A stretch of DNA of 64,000 bases from Ceratopteris richardii (Eukaryota > Streptophyta > Polypodiopsida > Polypodiales > Pteridaceae), in assembly GCA_020310875.1 (NCBI GenBank), contig CM035406.1, positions 229,218,012-229,282,011 on the forward strand, read 5' to 3'. Of the stretch, positions 54,113-64,000 are shown in pieces (the stretch's first letter is position 1; every line of letters starts with the position of its first letter). The position numbers and the translations under genes are program-made. Below the pieces are notes generated by a model, which searched no databases, had not been told where the DNA came from, and saw nothing but the letters and a program-made list of their open reading frames with translations.

Positions 54113-56229
54113 TGTGGAGGTGATCGCAATCCTGGTGGATCGGGTCCTGTTGTGGCACACACACGGTGTATGAAGCTAATGAATGTTGGATGGTTTAAGG
54201 ACATGAAAGTGAAATTAATGTTGAGTATGGAGAAGAGAGAGAACTTGAAATGATTATGGGAATGGGAATGTAGGAGTGCAAGTTAGATTTATGAACATGA
54301 ATGATAAGAATGACAGAGAACCATACACACGAATCAAATTTGAAAGGAAGAATGGTCCATTGAAGGAGCTTCTTAAACACTTCCTAATTCTAATCCATAT
54401 GCATATTCTTCTTTGGATGATATGTATGCATGACGTGAATAGATGGAATCCTTACACATAAACCAGTTTCGAAAGGAAGAATGGTCCAATATTGGAGCTT
54501 CTTATACACTTTCAGAAACTAATCAATATGTATGGGTATGTATGGATTATATGCATGCAAGTGAATTATGATGATAGAGTTTACTCACAAGCTCAAAGAA
54601 ACATCCTCACTGGTTCAACGCAAGACTGCGGAGCCTTCTCACACATAGAAGAAATAGAAGACATGTAAAAATACTTAAGAGACTGAGAGAGGAGACAAGA
54701 GACAAGTGACAAGTGACATGAATTAAAAGGATTTGAATTAAGATACATGTATAAGATCGTCGTGGTACGTCAAGCTAGGCAGTCTACTGATCAAAGGTGG
54801 TTCCGACCCTCAAACCATGACAGTTCAACCGAATGTCACACGTAAGAAGGTGAGTTCCACTTCAGTGACCCTATGTATGTCTAGGGTCGTAACGTCTAAC
54901 TAAAGAAGTCTAAGACTCATTAAAACCAGCTATAACTCACTCACATGCTCCACCGAGGGTGAGTCAAGATAGAGATGCTGGTTTCAAGAGCCTATCCTAG
55001 ATTGGAGTTCTAACTTAAATTTGAAACTAGGTACTATACTCATACTAGCTCACCTTGGATCCTCACTCGCTCAACCGAAGGTGATCGTCTCAAGGAAACC
55101 GTAAGCTAGCATGAGCCCTATGGATGCCTAACAATGATGCTCTAGGAGTTTGGAGGGGGGTTTATATAGTTTTCTGAATGAATTTGGGCCCTTGGATCTA
55201 GAGAAATCAACTCTCAACTCGATTACAACCATTTGATTAATCAAATCAATGGCTTGGAATTGTTCTTTCTATCAAATCTAGTGTAAAGGAGTGAAATTTA
55301 GGCGCCTTCATTCTCCACCATTGGATCTGGGGAGGATCTGGACCGTGGGATCAGTGCTGACATCAGTTTGGATAAGATAAGCCACTATTTTTGGAGAAAA
55401 GCTGCATTATTGATCTTTGATTGTCAAAAAAATCTTCTTTTATGGAAAAACTCGTGGATCCTCCTTGCTTTAAGCATAAGTGCATCTCCACCCTTGAATA
55501 TGAGCTCATCTTCATCGTACAACATGGCTCAATCAGCTTTCGCCATGTGGTGGCCCTTCAACCCTTCAATTTGCTTAAACTAGAAAACTGCGGTGATCCT
55601 GAAAACTGGACTTTGTACTCTTTGACCCTCCAAATAGGCTTTGATGAAGATGAAACTTTGTAGGACTATGTTTCCAAAGATCTCCTTCACGAATATGCAA
55701 AAAAAACTCCCATCTGAATCTCCCTTGTACAAGTTTGACTACATTTGGAAGCTTGCAAGGTGGCATTAAGGTGTCTAGGAAGCTCTGATAGCCTTGAAAA
55801 TTTGTACAAATATGTAGCCACATATGATCTTTATACATGCCAAACCATATGGCTAACATAAATTTCTATACAAGAATTTGTAGGGTCAAACTAGAAAAAT
55901 TACATTTTTACAAAATGAACATAGCATATCAATGTGCTACAAAATCCATTTTCTGCTGAAATTTGAGCTATAGACTGCCTTTGACAATCTTTACAAGTAT
56001 ATGAATTTTCATCTAATTTGGTGACAATGAAATTTTTGCCCTAATTTCCCAACTTTGACCAGCTTTGACCGCTACCATGGACTTTCTTGATTTCTTTAAA
56101 ACTTTGTATGTGAGCTTCCTTTGACATCCTTGATGCATCCTGGACTTCTCGGGGAATTCCGGCTACCTTCACCAAATATGTTTTTTGTAGGCCTTCACAG
56201 GTGAGCGAGGAGAGAAAATCTCGACGACA
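54113..56229 (-). repeat. 5' LTR of gypsy J
   Basis: 2117 bp, matching 44327-46453, with TATA box (minus TATATAAA) at 55162-55169. The 10-bp length difference comes from small indels such as the one near 55220. Confidence 0.92.
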
Positions 56230-56827
56230 GCGTAAGCACCACCTCCTTTACTTGTCAATCCGCGAAGACGTGAGGACCGGTATGAAGACCACGAGCAAGT
56301 GAAGGCACAAGTGCGTGAGTGAAAGCACACAAACATGCACACACATACACACACACGTGCACAAGGTAAGATCAAAGAGAGGAACAATGGAAAGCTTTGA
56401 TTGCAAAAGAGTTCTCTTACAAAAGCTCTATTCTCTAACAAGCTAACCTCAAAAATGAGCTCTCTAGCTCTTTTTACAGGTTTTTGACTAGTTTTGGCCC
56501 TGTCCAAACCTAGTGTCCGGCCTAGTTAAAGATTAGGTTCCAGGGCTTATTTGAGGGCTCAAACGAAGTCTAAAAATTATGAAAATTGGTAGGATGATAC
56601 TTCTAATACTCCTCAAGCTCAAGGACTCCTCGGCTTGAATAAAATGGAGTTATAAAAATAGAAAATGGTATTTACAATGGTTTTAGTGATGGAAATCACT
56701 ATTTTTGTAGGGGTTCTTCTAAAAATTTGACATGTACTTCTTGGAGCTTCCTACTTGCTCCTTCTTCTTGTGTGTGTCCACCTTTCTGATGTGCTTCCAT
56801 GCTTGTGCTTGACCTTGAGTTCCAATA
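56230..56827 (-). repeat. 5' LTR of gypsy E, main part
   Basis: Continues the E LTR from GCGTAAGCACC to TTCCAATA and matches 19280-19876. On the minus strand it starts TATTGGAACTC (TG changed to TA). The TATA motif seen in the other LTR reads TACA here (near 56476). By eye several percent of positions differ. TSD ACTAA follows at 56828. Confidence 0.92.
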
Positions 56828-57836
56828 ACTAAGGTTAGATGGAGGACTAGAGTATTTCTCTAATGAGTTCAGTGATTACTTATGGAATGCAGGTATAAAA
56901 AGGGAAGTTACTTGCAAGTACTCTCCTCAACAAAATGGTGTAGCAGAAAGGAGAAACAAAACTCTTGTTGAGTTTGCAAGACCAATGATGAAGGAGAAAA
57001 ATTGTCCAAATTATTTGTGGATTGAGGCTCTAAATACAGCTACATATTTGGTTAATAGGCTACCATGTAAAGCTTTGCAGGGTATGACACCATATGAAGC
57101 TTGGTTGGTTAAGAGACCTACCTTAGATCATTGCAAAGTATTTGGATGTTTGGTTTATGCATATGTGCCATCTCAGTTGAGGCATAAATTGGAACCTAAA
57201 GTTGAAAAGTATGTGTTCATTGGATATGATGATAAGCAGATGGATTATAGGTTTTGGAGTCCATCCACAAAGCAATTCCTTGTACCAAAGGATGTTACAT
57301 TTGATGAGCAAGGTACTTGGTATGTAGGTACAATCAATAATCATGTGGGTGATGAAGAAGTTTTGAATCAGAAGAAAGGTAAATCAAATGTTCATATATT
57401 TGATGAAGAAAAGAACAATGAAGTACAAGTTGAAGTTGAAGAAGTGCCAAGGTTTGATCCAGAATGTGATGAACTAGAAACTTCAAGAAGTGGAGAACTC
57501 AGAAGGTCATCAAGACACAAATGGAAACCTACAAGGTATAGCTATGACACTTGTTTTTTTACTACTAGAGATTATGCTTACATGGTGATAGCAGATGAAG
57601 ACCCTTCTACATATGAAGAGGCAAAAGTTAAGGAAAATTGGGAGAAAGCTATGAAGGAAGAATATGAGGCATTGACGGAGAATGAGACATGGGATTTGGT
57701 TCCTAAACCAAACAGTCACAAGATCATTGGATACAAATGGGTCTACAAGACAAAGAGGTATGCAGATGGAAGTGTGTCTAGGTATAAAGCTAGACTTGTT
57801 GTGAAAGGGTATGCTCAGACATATGGTATAGATTGA
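56828..57836 (+). pseudogene. Copia H integrase end and RT start (resumed after E)
   Basis: Resumes in the integrase at the RLDGGLEYF codons (RSDGGGEYF in relatives, so the second catalytic Asp region is altered). Continues with NGVAERRNKTLVEFAR, the integrase C-terminus, an acidic linker and the RT start (ARLVVKGYAQTYGID). A two-base deletion near 57834 ends the frame at 57834-57836. Open from about 56985 for 283 codons. Confidence 0.9.
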
Positions 57837-58653
57837 TGAGACCTATGGTCCTGTGGCAAAGATGACAACCATCAGGACACTCATAGCCATTGCTACATGA
57901 AAAGGTTGGAGATTATGTCAATTAGATGTGAAGAATGCTTTTCTTAATGGTTATGTTTCATATGATGTTTTCATGGAGCAACCACAAGGGTTCAGAGATA
58001 AAAGGTATTCAGAATATGTATGTAAGCTCAAGAGAGCTTTGTATGGTTTGAAGCAGGCCCTAAGGGCATGGGATTATAGACTTGAGAAGTTCTTGAAGGA
58101 ACTTGGTTTCCAAGTATCTAAAGCTGATAGTAGCTTGCTTGTTAAAGCAAGTGATGATGGGTTCATTTACATGTGCATATATGTTGATGACATAATTCTT
58201 ACAGGTACAGATGAGAAGGGCATACAAAGCCTCAAGAAGCAAATGGAGAAAGAGTTCAAGATTAGTGACTTGGGAGACTTGTCATATTTCTTTGGCATGG
58301 AGATCTCATATACCCAACATGGAGTGTATGTGACTCAAGAAAGGTATTTGAAGAACTTGTTGATCAAGTTTAAAATGGAAGATTGCAGGGTAGGACCTAC
58401 TCCAATGGAGGTGAATCACAAATTCAGCAGATATGGACGAGAAGAATTCAAGGATATGAAGCTATATCAAAGTCTGGTTGGTAGTCTAATCTATGCTACA
58501 TTAACTAGGCCTGATTTGTCATATGCAGTTGGACTGTTGTCTCAATTCATGTATTGTCCTAGGAAAGAACATTGGGTTGCAAGACAAAGAGTGTTGAGAT
58601 ACATTAAGGGTACACTCAAGGAAGGTTTGTATTATGGTTTTACATCAGATACG
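57837..58653 (+). pseudogene. Copia H reverse transcriptase and RNase H start, truncated
   Basis: After a frameshift and a TGA near 57898, the RT is open from 57928: KNAFLNGYVS, KRALYGLKQALRAW, catalytic YVDDIILTG (about 58180-58206), then RPDLSYAVG and the RNase H start. It is cut at 58653 by the LTR of copia L (left target ATACG, 58649-58653). Confidence 0.9.
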
Positions 58654-58882
58654 TGTTGATATATTTAGGTAGCGATGTCTGAACACACTAGGACCGTTGG
58701 GGCACTTTTATCCCTCTTTAGGAGGTTTCCCCCCCCCCCTCTTGTATATACACCTATTGCCCTAATGGACTACTTATCTTTGTACATTCTCTAGTAATAC
58801 ACTGAGTACTGTGTGTTGTGCTCCAAGCTTCTTCTTCTTCCTTGTGCTGTTCGTGTGCTTTCGCAGACGTCTAACTCCAACA
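58654..58882 (+). repeat. 5' LTR of copia L
   Basis: 229 bp, starting TGTTGATATATT and ending AACTCCAACA, with a run of 11 C at about 58729-58739 and TATATA at about 58745. Confidence 0.85.
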
Positions 58883-58895
58883 ATTGGTATCAGAG
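58883..58895 (+). other. Primer binding site of copia L
   Basis: ATTGGTATCAGAG directly after the LTR; tRNA-Met type. Confidence 0.85.
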
Positions 58896-59264
58896 TAGGT
58901 CGTCGCTTCATCTAGGGTGCCATCAACACTCCTCCGTTTGCAGTCTTAGAATCGCACAAATTTTGGTGAGCATACTCAGCGAGTTTTTGAGATCAAAACT
59001 GCTTCACTTTGTGGTGCCAAAATCGCAATCTGAGCTTGTTTCGGCCTCGGAACACACTATCACAGTGCTTGTGTAGGCTATTTCATCTTTTTATGCCAAA
59101 GATATATACCAGTTTTTGTTCACCAGTATAAGCGTCTCGAAGTCTACTACAGGTTTAGCAGAATTTGTCTGGGAAGTTCTGTTCAACTTTTTGAGATACA
59201 GTCAATTTTTTGCATCAAGGTATTTTAGTCACCCGCCCTGGCTAAAAGTAGTGATGTATTCCGT
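58896..59264 (+). other. Leader of copia L
   Basis: About 370 bp without a recognisable feature between the PBS and the Gag start. Confidence 0.6.
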
Positions 59265-60116
59265 ATGTTGGCTGTTCAGGATAAGTTGGATGGTACCAAC
59301 TACCCGTTATGGGCTTATATGATGCGACATGTGTTGGTTGCAAAAGGACTATGGAAAATTGTGTAGGGTGTCGAAAAACGTCCTATCACACCTGCAATTG
59401 TTACAATTGCAAGTACTGAAACAGATGTAGAAGGTGTTGAAGATGATGGTTTTCTGCATATTCTTGTTTGTGCTATGGTTTCTGCTACACCTACTATAGA
59501 GAAGATTTGCTGGGATGGCAGAGATGCCTAGGCACATGCATTGATAGCTTTGTCTATCAAACGTGCCATTATTCCTCACATTCGCTCTTGCAGAACAGCT
59601 AAGGATCCTTGGGATACACTTACCACATTGTACCAAGCTAGGAATGAGGCTCGTGTTGCTTACCTCCGAAAACATTTGGAGAGTGAGCACATGAATGAAC
59701 GTGATTTTATGGATAGTTTCCTAACGAAGATCAAAGACTTGAAGGAACAGTTGATTTCTGCTGATGAGGTTATACCAGATAGCTCACTTGTGCAGACCGT
59801 TTTGAATGGTCTTCCTTATTCATATCAAAGTTTTGCTTCTACTCTTCGGTTGATGATGAAAGGCAATCCAAATGCCTTATCATTTGAGGAGTTAGTCTCT
59901 GTTCTATTGCAAGAAGATCAGTCCAGGCAGAAAAGGTCCATTATGCGAGTTGCAGATCAAAGTTTCCTGGCTAGTCAGAAGGGCAAAGGAAAACGGAGCT
60001 CTTCAACTAGTAAGGAGAAATCTGCTAATTCTGCACATTTGAAGAAGGAAGATAAAGATGAGAAGAAATCAGAAAAGCAAAAATTGTTTTGTAAGTACTA
60101 TAAAGGGAATGATCAT
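59265..60116 (+). pseudogene. Copia L Gag, truncated
   Basis: The ATG at 59265 opens a frame with KLDGTNYPLWAYMMRHVLV, the N-terminal Gag motif of this copia group. TAG at 59364-59366 and 59529-59531 interrupt it in frame. The capsid domain continues openly from 59541: AKDPWDTLTTLYQ, VAYLRKHLESEHMNE and VQTVLNGLPYSYQSFASTL. A Lys/Ser-rich tail and the first part of a zinc knuckle (CKYYKGNDHC) are reached before copia K cuts it at 60117 (left target ATCAT, 60112-60116). Confidence 0.88.
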
Positions 60117-61140
60117 TGTTGGTGTAGGGCAATCAAAAATTGATGTCTTGATGAAGAGTTGAAGCCAAGGACTGAAGAAAAGATCAAGATATGAAGTATG
60201 AAGGAAGTGCATATCCAGAAGATGAAGATGTGTAGACATATGTACATTAATTCAGAGATAGTTTACTTATACTTTTGTATAGTCAGGAGCTTGTTAATAT
60301 TTACCTATATATACAAGGAAAAATGTTGAGGCAAGTATGAGAGAGTGTAGATTACAAGAATCAGAAGAATTAGAAGTAATTAGACTCTTGAGAAGCATGA
60401 AGATTAGCTCTCTCATCCAAATGTAAAAGTTCTCTAGTAATGGAGAAAAATTACGCCCGATGTTTCTGTGTTTTCTCCTTCTGAGCTTGATCATTTCAAG
60501 AATCCTTTTGTAGATATATAATTCCATAGTTAATGAGTCTATGGTTAAAGTTTGAGAGCCTAATTGTAAACAGGCTGTGAGAATTATGAGTAGGAACATT
60601 CATATGTGAAGAAGTGTTCACTGTTTTCTGAAACAAGCACAAAATTTGATGTTAATGTTTTGGTCAGTTCTCCTTCCACAATGTAAAGTTTTGAGCAAGC
60701 AAGTACTCAATCTTTAAATTTGGAAGGTAAGCTATCTATGGCTAAAAGCATTTGTATAAACGGGTTCTAGATTGAGAGAAACAAGTGTTAGAAGTTACAG
60801 GTGTCTGAATCAACTTCTCAGAAGAATAGTTTTAGACATAGGTGACTTGTTAAGTTCATTTCTCAAGATTTATTGAATCTTTTGAAGTGATTTAACTTTG
60901 GCGAGGTGCACAAACTATAGTACGACACCTTGTGCAAAGTTTTATTAAAAACGTTACACATTTGATAAGTCAATGAGAGAGATATATGCAGCAGAATTTT
61001 TGTAGAGTCTTCTTCTTCACAGTTTATCCAAAATTTTTATTGTGCCTCCAAATTAGTGAAGGTTTTTTAGTTACTCTTGATATAGAGGTGCTCTAAATTC
61101 AAGAGTAGCTTGTTCCCTTGCAGACTAACACTCTCCATCA
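60117..61140 (+). repeat. 5' LTR of copia K
   Basis: 1024 bp, starting TGTTGGTGTAGG and ending CTCTCCATCA, with TATATATA at 60306-60313. Confidence 0.92.
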
Positions 61141-61156
61141 TTGGTATCAGAGCAGG
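61141..61156 (+). other. Primer binding site of copia K
   Basis: TTGGTATCAGAGCAGG directly after the LTR; tRNA-Met type. Confidence 0.88.
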
Positions 61157-61362
61157 ACGTATCAAAATTGAAGGAAGGAGGACCCCGACTATTGCAGACA
61201 TAAAGAATTCAACAATTAAAGATTTAGAAGGGGAAATCTTGAGAGAAAAGCTTGAGAAGCAGGCCATACGACATTAAGGAATACAAAATGAGTATCATTC
61301 AAAGTAAAGGTACATCTATTACTCATAAAGTTTGAAGAATTCAATACACAAGTGAAGAAAGG

Positions 61363-62367
61363 ATGGGAGACTCTCTTCAAATAGAGAAGTTGGATAGAGA
61401 GAACTATCTAGCATGGTCAATGAGGATGGAAGCTCACCTTATGAGCAAAGATTTGGTAGGATACATCAGAGGTGAAGAAGAAAAGCCTCAGTTCAAAGAT
61501 CCTAGTGTTCCAACTAGGGAGGAATTATCAGATTTGAAGACTTGGATGAAGAAAGATGTTCAAGCCAAGAGCATTATTTACATGGCAGTTAATGATTACT
61601 TGCTACCTCACATTAGAGGTCTTGAAAGTGCAAGTGATATATGGAATGCTTTGAAGGAGCATTTCCAAAACACCACAAAGTCAAGGAAGGCATCCTTGTG
61701 GGCAGAATTTACTACATTCAAGAAGAAGGCCTCTCAATCCATCTCAGATTATGTAACAAGGATGAAGGACATTGCAGATGCATTAGGAGCAGTTGATGAA
61801 GACATTGAGGAGGATAAATTGGTAAGGCAAATCCTTACAGGTTTGAGAGGTGATGACAAATGGAAGCCATTCATTTTGTCTACTGAATTATCACTTGATC
61901 ATTACACTCCTGATCTAAATCAGTTGCTAGGACATATGCTAACCTTTGAGCAGGATGTCAAAGGTGAAAGTGATAAGAGTGCAGGTCAAGCAATGTATTC
62001 AAAGGATAAGAAGAAGAATATCAAAGGAATGCAATAAGAAAATGAAGATGAAGGTACAACTAGCCAAGCCAACTTCCTAAGAGGAAGAGGAAGTGGCAAA
62101 GGTAGAGGAAGAGCCAGGAGTAATAAAGATGGAGTTAAAGCTTGCTGGATTTGTGGTAAGACAAATCACTTAGCTAATGATTGTTGGCATAATATTCAGA
62201 AAAATGGTGGATATAATCAAAATTTTAATTCAAGAGGAAGAGGTGGCAAGAATCAAAGAGGTAATTTTAGAGGTAGAGGTAGTAGAGGTTACTTTGGAAG
62301 AAATGCAGGTAGAGGATTCCAAAGTCAACAATACAACAATACCTATTATAATTATGCTTCAGTTTAG
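61363..62367 (+). pseudogene. Copia K Gag
   Basis: Starts at ATG 61363 (MGDSLQIEKLDRENYLAWS). Gag capsid is open to TAA 62035-62037. The same frame then continues through the Arg/Gly-rich part and the zinc knuckle CWICGKTNHLANDC (about 62143-62186) to a TAG at 62365-62367. F reads through both points with sense codons, so these are inactivating changes. Confidence 0.9.
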
Positions 62368-64000
62368 AAGGAGGATTCAACATTGATAATGAATGCAACT
62401 TGTGAAAGGCAAAGTGAAGACCAAAGAGTCTTCTACATTGACTCAGGGTGTAGCAATCACCTGAGTGGCAACATAGCTTTGATGACTGATTTGGAGAATA
62501 AGGTAACTAATCATGTAGTTCAAACAAGTGACAATACAAAGCATAATGTGAAGTCAATTGGATCAGTGAAGGCAAAGGATGGTAGTACTCTCTTGAGTAA
62601 GGTTTTGTATGTTCCTACAATTCCTAAGAATCTGATAAGTGTAGGACAAATTGTTGAACAAGGTTATGAAGTTAGGTTCACTAATGAAGGAGTGTTTGTG
62701 GAAGACCCTAGCAATGGTTATAAAAAAATTGTTTCAGGAAAGAAAGAAGGAAGATTGTTCACATTGAAGATCCAAGGTAATGTTGGTCATGCCTTGTTCA
62801 CTTATGGAGGACATAAGATCTCTGAGTTAGATCTTTGGCACAAGAGGCTTGGACACTTTAATGAAAGAGGTATCAAAGATATGGTTAACAATGGTTTAGT
62901 GCTTGGGTTGCCTAATGTTGCAGCTCAACATATGACATATAGATGTGAAGCATGTCAATTAGGTAAGGCTCATAAGCAATCTTATTCCAAGCATGGTTTT
63001 ATGTATTCAGAGAAGCTTGAATTGGTACACACAGATGTGTGGGGACCATCAAAGGATTTCAGTATCAATGGCTCAAGGTATTATGTGATTTATGTTGATG
63101 ATGCTACAAGATGGATCACTATATATGTGATCAAAGATAAATCAAAGCTACTCAATACATTCAAACATTATCATGTGTATGCAGAGAGAATTACAGGTCA
63201 TAAGTTGAAGAGACTAAGGTCAGATGGAGCGGGAGAGTATTTCTCTAATGAATTCAGTGATTACTTATGGAAAGCAGGTATAAAGAGAGAGGTTACTTGT
63301 AGGTACTCTCCTCAACAAAATGGTGTAGCAGAAAGGAGGAATAGAACTCTTGTTGAGTTTGCAAGATCCATGATGAAGGAGAAAAATTACCCAAATTATT
63401 TGTGGGTTGAGGCTGTGAATACAGCTACTTATTTGGTCAATAGATTACCATGTAAAGCTTTGCAGGGTATGACACCATATGAGGCATGGTGGGGTAAGAG
63501 ACCTACTTTAGATCATTGCAAAGTATTTGGATGTTTGGCATATGCATATGTGCCATCACAATTGAGGCATAAATTGGAGCCTAAAGCTGAAAAATATGTG
63601 TTTATTGGATATGATGATAAGCAAATGGGATATAGGTTGTGGAGTCCATCCACAAAACAATTCCTAGTGTCTAAGGATGTTACATTTGATGAGCAAGGTC
63701 TTGGTATGCAGGTACAATAAATATTTATGTAGGTGATGAAGAAATTGTGGATCAAAAGAAAGGTAAATCAAAGGTTCAGATATTTGATGAAGAGAAGAAC
63801 AATGAAGTACAAGTTGAAATAGAAGAAGTGCCAAGGTTTGATCCAGAATGTGAAGAACCAGAAACCTCAAGAAGTGGAGAACTCAGAAGGTCAACAAGAC
63901 ACAAATGGCAACCTACAAGGTATAGCTATGACACTTCTTTTTTGGCTACCAAAGATTATGCTTATATGGTAAAGGAAGATGAAGATCCCTCTACATATGA
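62368..64000 (+). pseudogene. Copia K protease, integrase and linker (runs off the window)
   Basis: Open from 62383 to 63720. Protease YIDSGCSNHLSG; HHCC module LWHKRLGHFNERG and CEACQLGKAH; integrase core D in HTDVWGP, D in LRSDGAGEY and E in NGVAERRN. A one-base deletion near 63702 shifts the frame (stop at 63718-63720). In the other frame the acidic linker before RT is open to the window end (GELRRSTRHKWQPTRYSYDT). Confidence 0.92.

Larger units (their letters stand above)
44327..56229 (-). mobile_element. Ty3/gypsy retrotransposon J with fungal-like pol and 2.1-kb LTRs
   Basis: Long LTRs at 44327-46453 and 54113-56229 flank a minus-strand gag-PR-RT-RNase H-IN region. It is inserted 14 bp from the end of the E 5' LTR. 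The target repeat is GCGT (44323-44326 and 56230-56233), possibly AGCGT if the terminal A is shared. The two LTRs are nearly identical apart from small indels, so J is young relative to E. Pol motifs differ from those of the other gypsy elements in the window (see RT and IN entries). Confidence 0.93.
19270..56827 (-). mobile_element. Ty3/gypsy retrotransposon E (Tat/Athila-like) with extra 3' coding, hosting F and J
   Basis: On the minus strand the order is 5' LTR (56827-56230 plus 44326-44313, split by J), tRNA-Asp-type PBS (44304-44287), leader with minisatellite, N-terminal extension, Gag, zinc knuckles, protease, RT, RNase H, integrase, extra post-integrase coding, polypurine tract (19890-19877) and 3' LTR (19876-19270). 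The TSD is ACTAA. Without the nested F and J the element is about 12.6 kb. RT and integrase motifs and the PBS class resemble Tat/Athila-type plant elements. The frame is broken repeatedly. Confidence 0.92.
16188..58653 (+). mobile_element. Ty1/copia retrotransposon H, split by E and truncated by L
   Basis: The 5' LTR is at 16188-17213, followed by the PBS and gag-pol from 17433 to 19269. Gypsy E is inserted in the integrase core with TSD ACTAA (19265-19269 and 56828-56832). Pol resumes at 56828 and runs through RT into RNase H, ending at 58653 where copia L starts. The remaining 3' part must lie beyond the window. H shares LTR and protein family with F and K. It carries several frameshifts and stops and is the most decayed of the three. 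Confidence 0.93.
58654..60116 (+). mobile_element. Ty1/copia retrotransposon L, 5' part
   Basis: A short LTR, PBS and Gag inserted in the RNase H of H. Copia K interrupts it in the Gag zinc knuckle, and the rest lies beyond the window. LTR and Gag belong to a family unlike H, F, K and G. Confidence 0.88.
60117..64000 (+). mobile_element. Ty1/copia retrotransposon K, 5' part
   Basis: Same family as F and H: 5' LTR, PBS, gag and the first half of pol, running off the window edge. The closest relative in sequence is F. It has two stops in the Gag tail and one frameshift after the integrase. Confidence 0.93.

Overview
The window is a block of nested LTR retrotransposons, as found in large land-plant genomes. 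Every recognisable protein domain except one belongs to a Ty1/copia or Ty3/gypsy element. I saw no intact cellular gene, no rRNA gene and no bacterial-type feature. The plant character rests on chromodomain gypsy elements, a Tat/Athila-like gypsy element with a tRNA-Asp-type primer site, copia elements with tRNA-Met primer sites, and AT-rich spacers. Species cannot be read from the sequence; a large-genome fern, gymnosperm or similar plant is plausible.

Reading LTR ends and 5-bp target-site duplications (TSDs) resolves a nested map. A copia relic C (minus strand, 1-199 plus 13364-13425) was split by gypsy B (minus, 200-13363, TSD ATGTG). B was split by gypsy A (plus, 646-7197, TSD GTAAC). C was also entered by element D (5' LTR 13426-13613, no coding seen). 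Copia H (plus, from 16188) lies in D's interior. H was split by gypsy E (minus, 19270-56827, TSD ACTAA). E received copia F (plus, 20567-33619, TSD GGATT), which received copia G (plus, 25703-32319, TSD TCATT). E also received gypsy J (minus, 44327-56229, TSD GCGT) in its 5' LTR. H ends at 58653 where copia L begins; L is interrupted at 60117 by copia K, which runs off the window. The deepest nest is C > D > H > E > F > G. LTR divergence judged by eye agrees with this order: host elements are more diverged than their guests.

Most elements are broken by nonsense codons or frameshifts. H, F and K belong to one copia family (LTR of about 1.02 kb starting TGTTGGTG). G is a relative with a different LTR that carries five helically spaced 17-bp palindromes.

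The most unusual content is in E. Downstream of its integrase it carries a second aspartic-protease-like domain, a Gln/Pro/Lys-rich segment with repeated WVPK motifs, and a sense-oriented broken fragment of a host Argonaute gene (MID to early PIWI, 34063-33620 continuing at 20566) between imperfect direct repeats. Its integrase region has two successive HHCC zinc-binding modules, and its leader holds a minisatellite built on ATCGCGAT. Element J has RT and integrase sequence features that recall fungal gypsy elements, and 2.1-kb LTRs.
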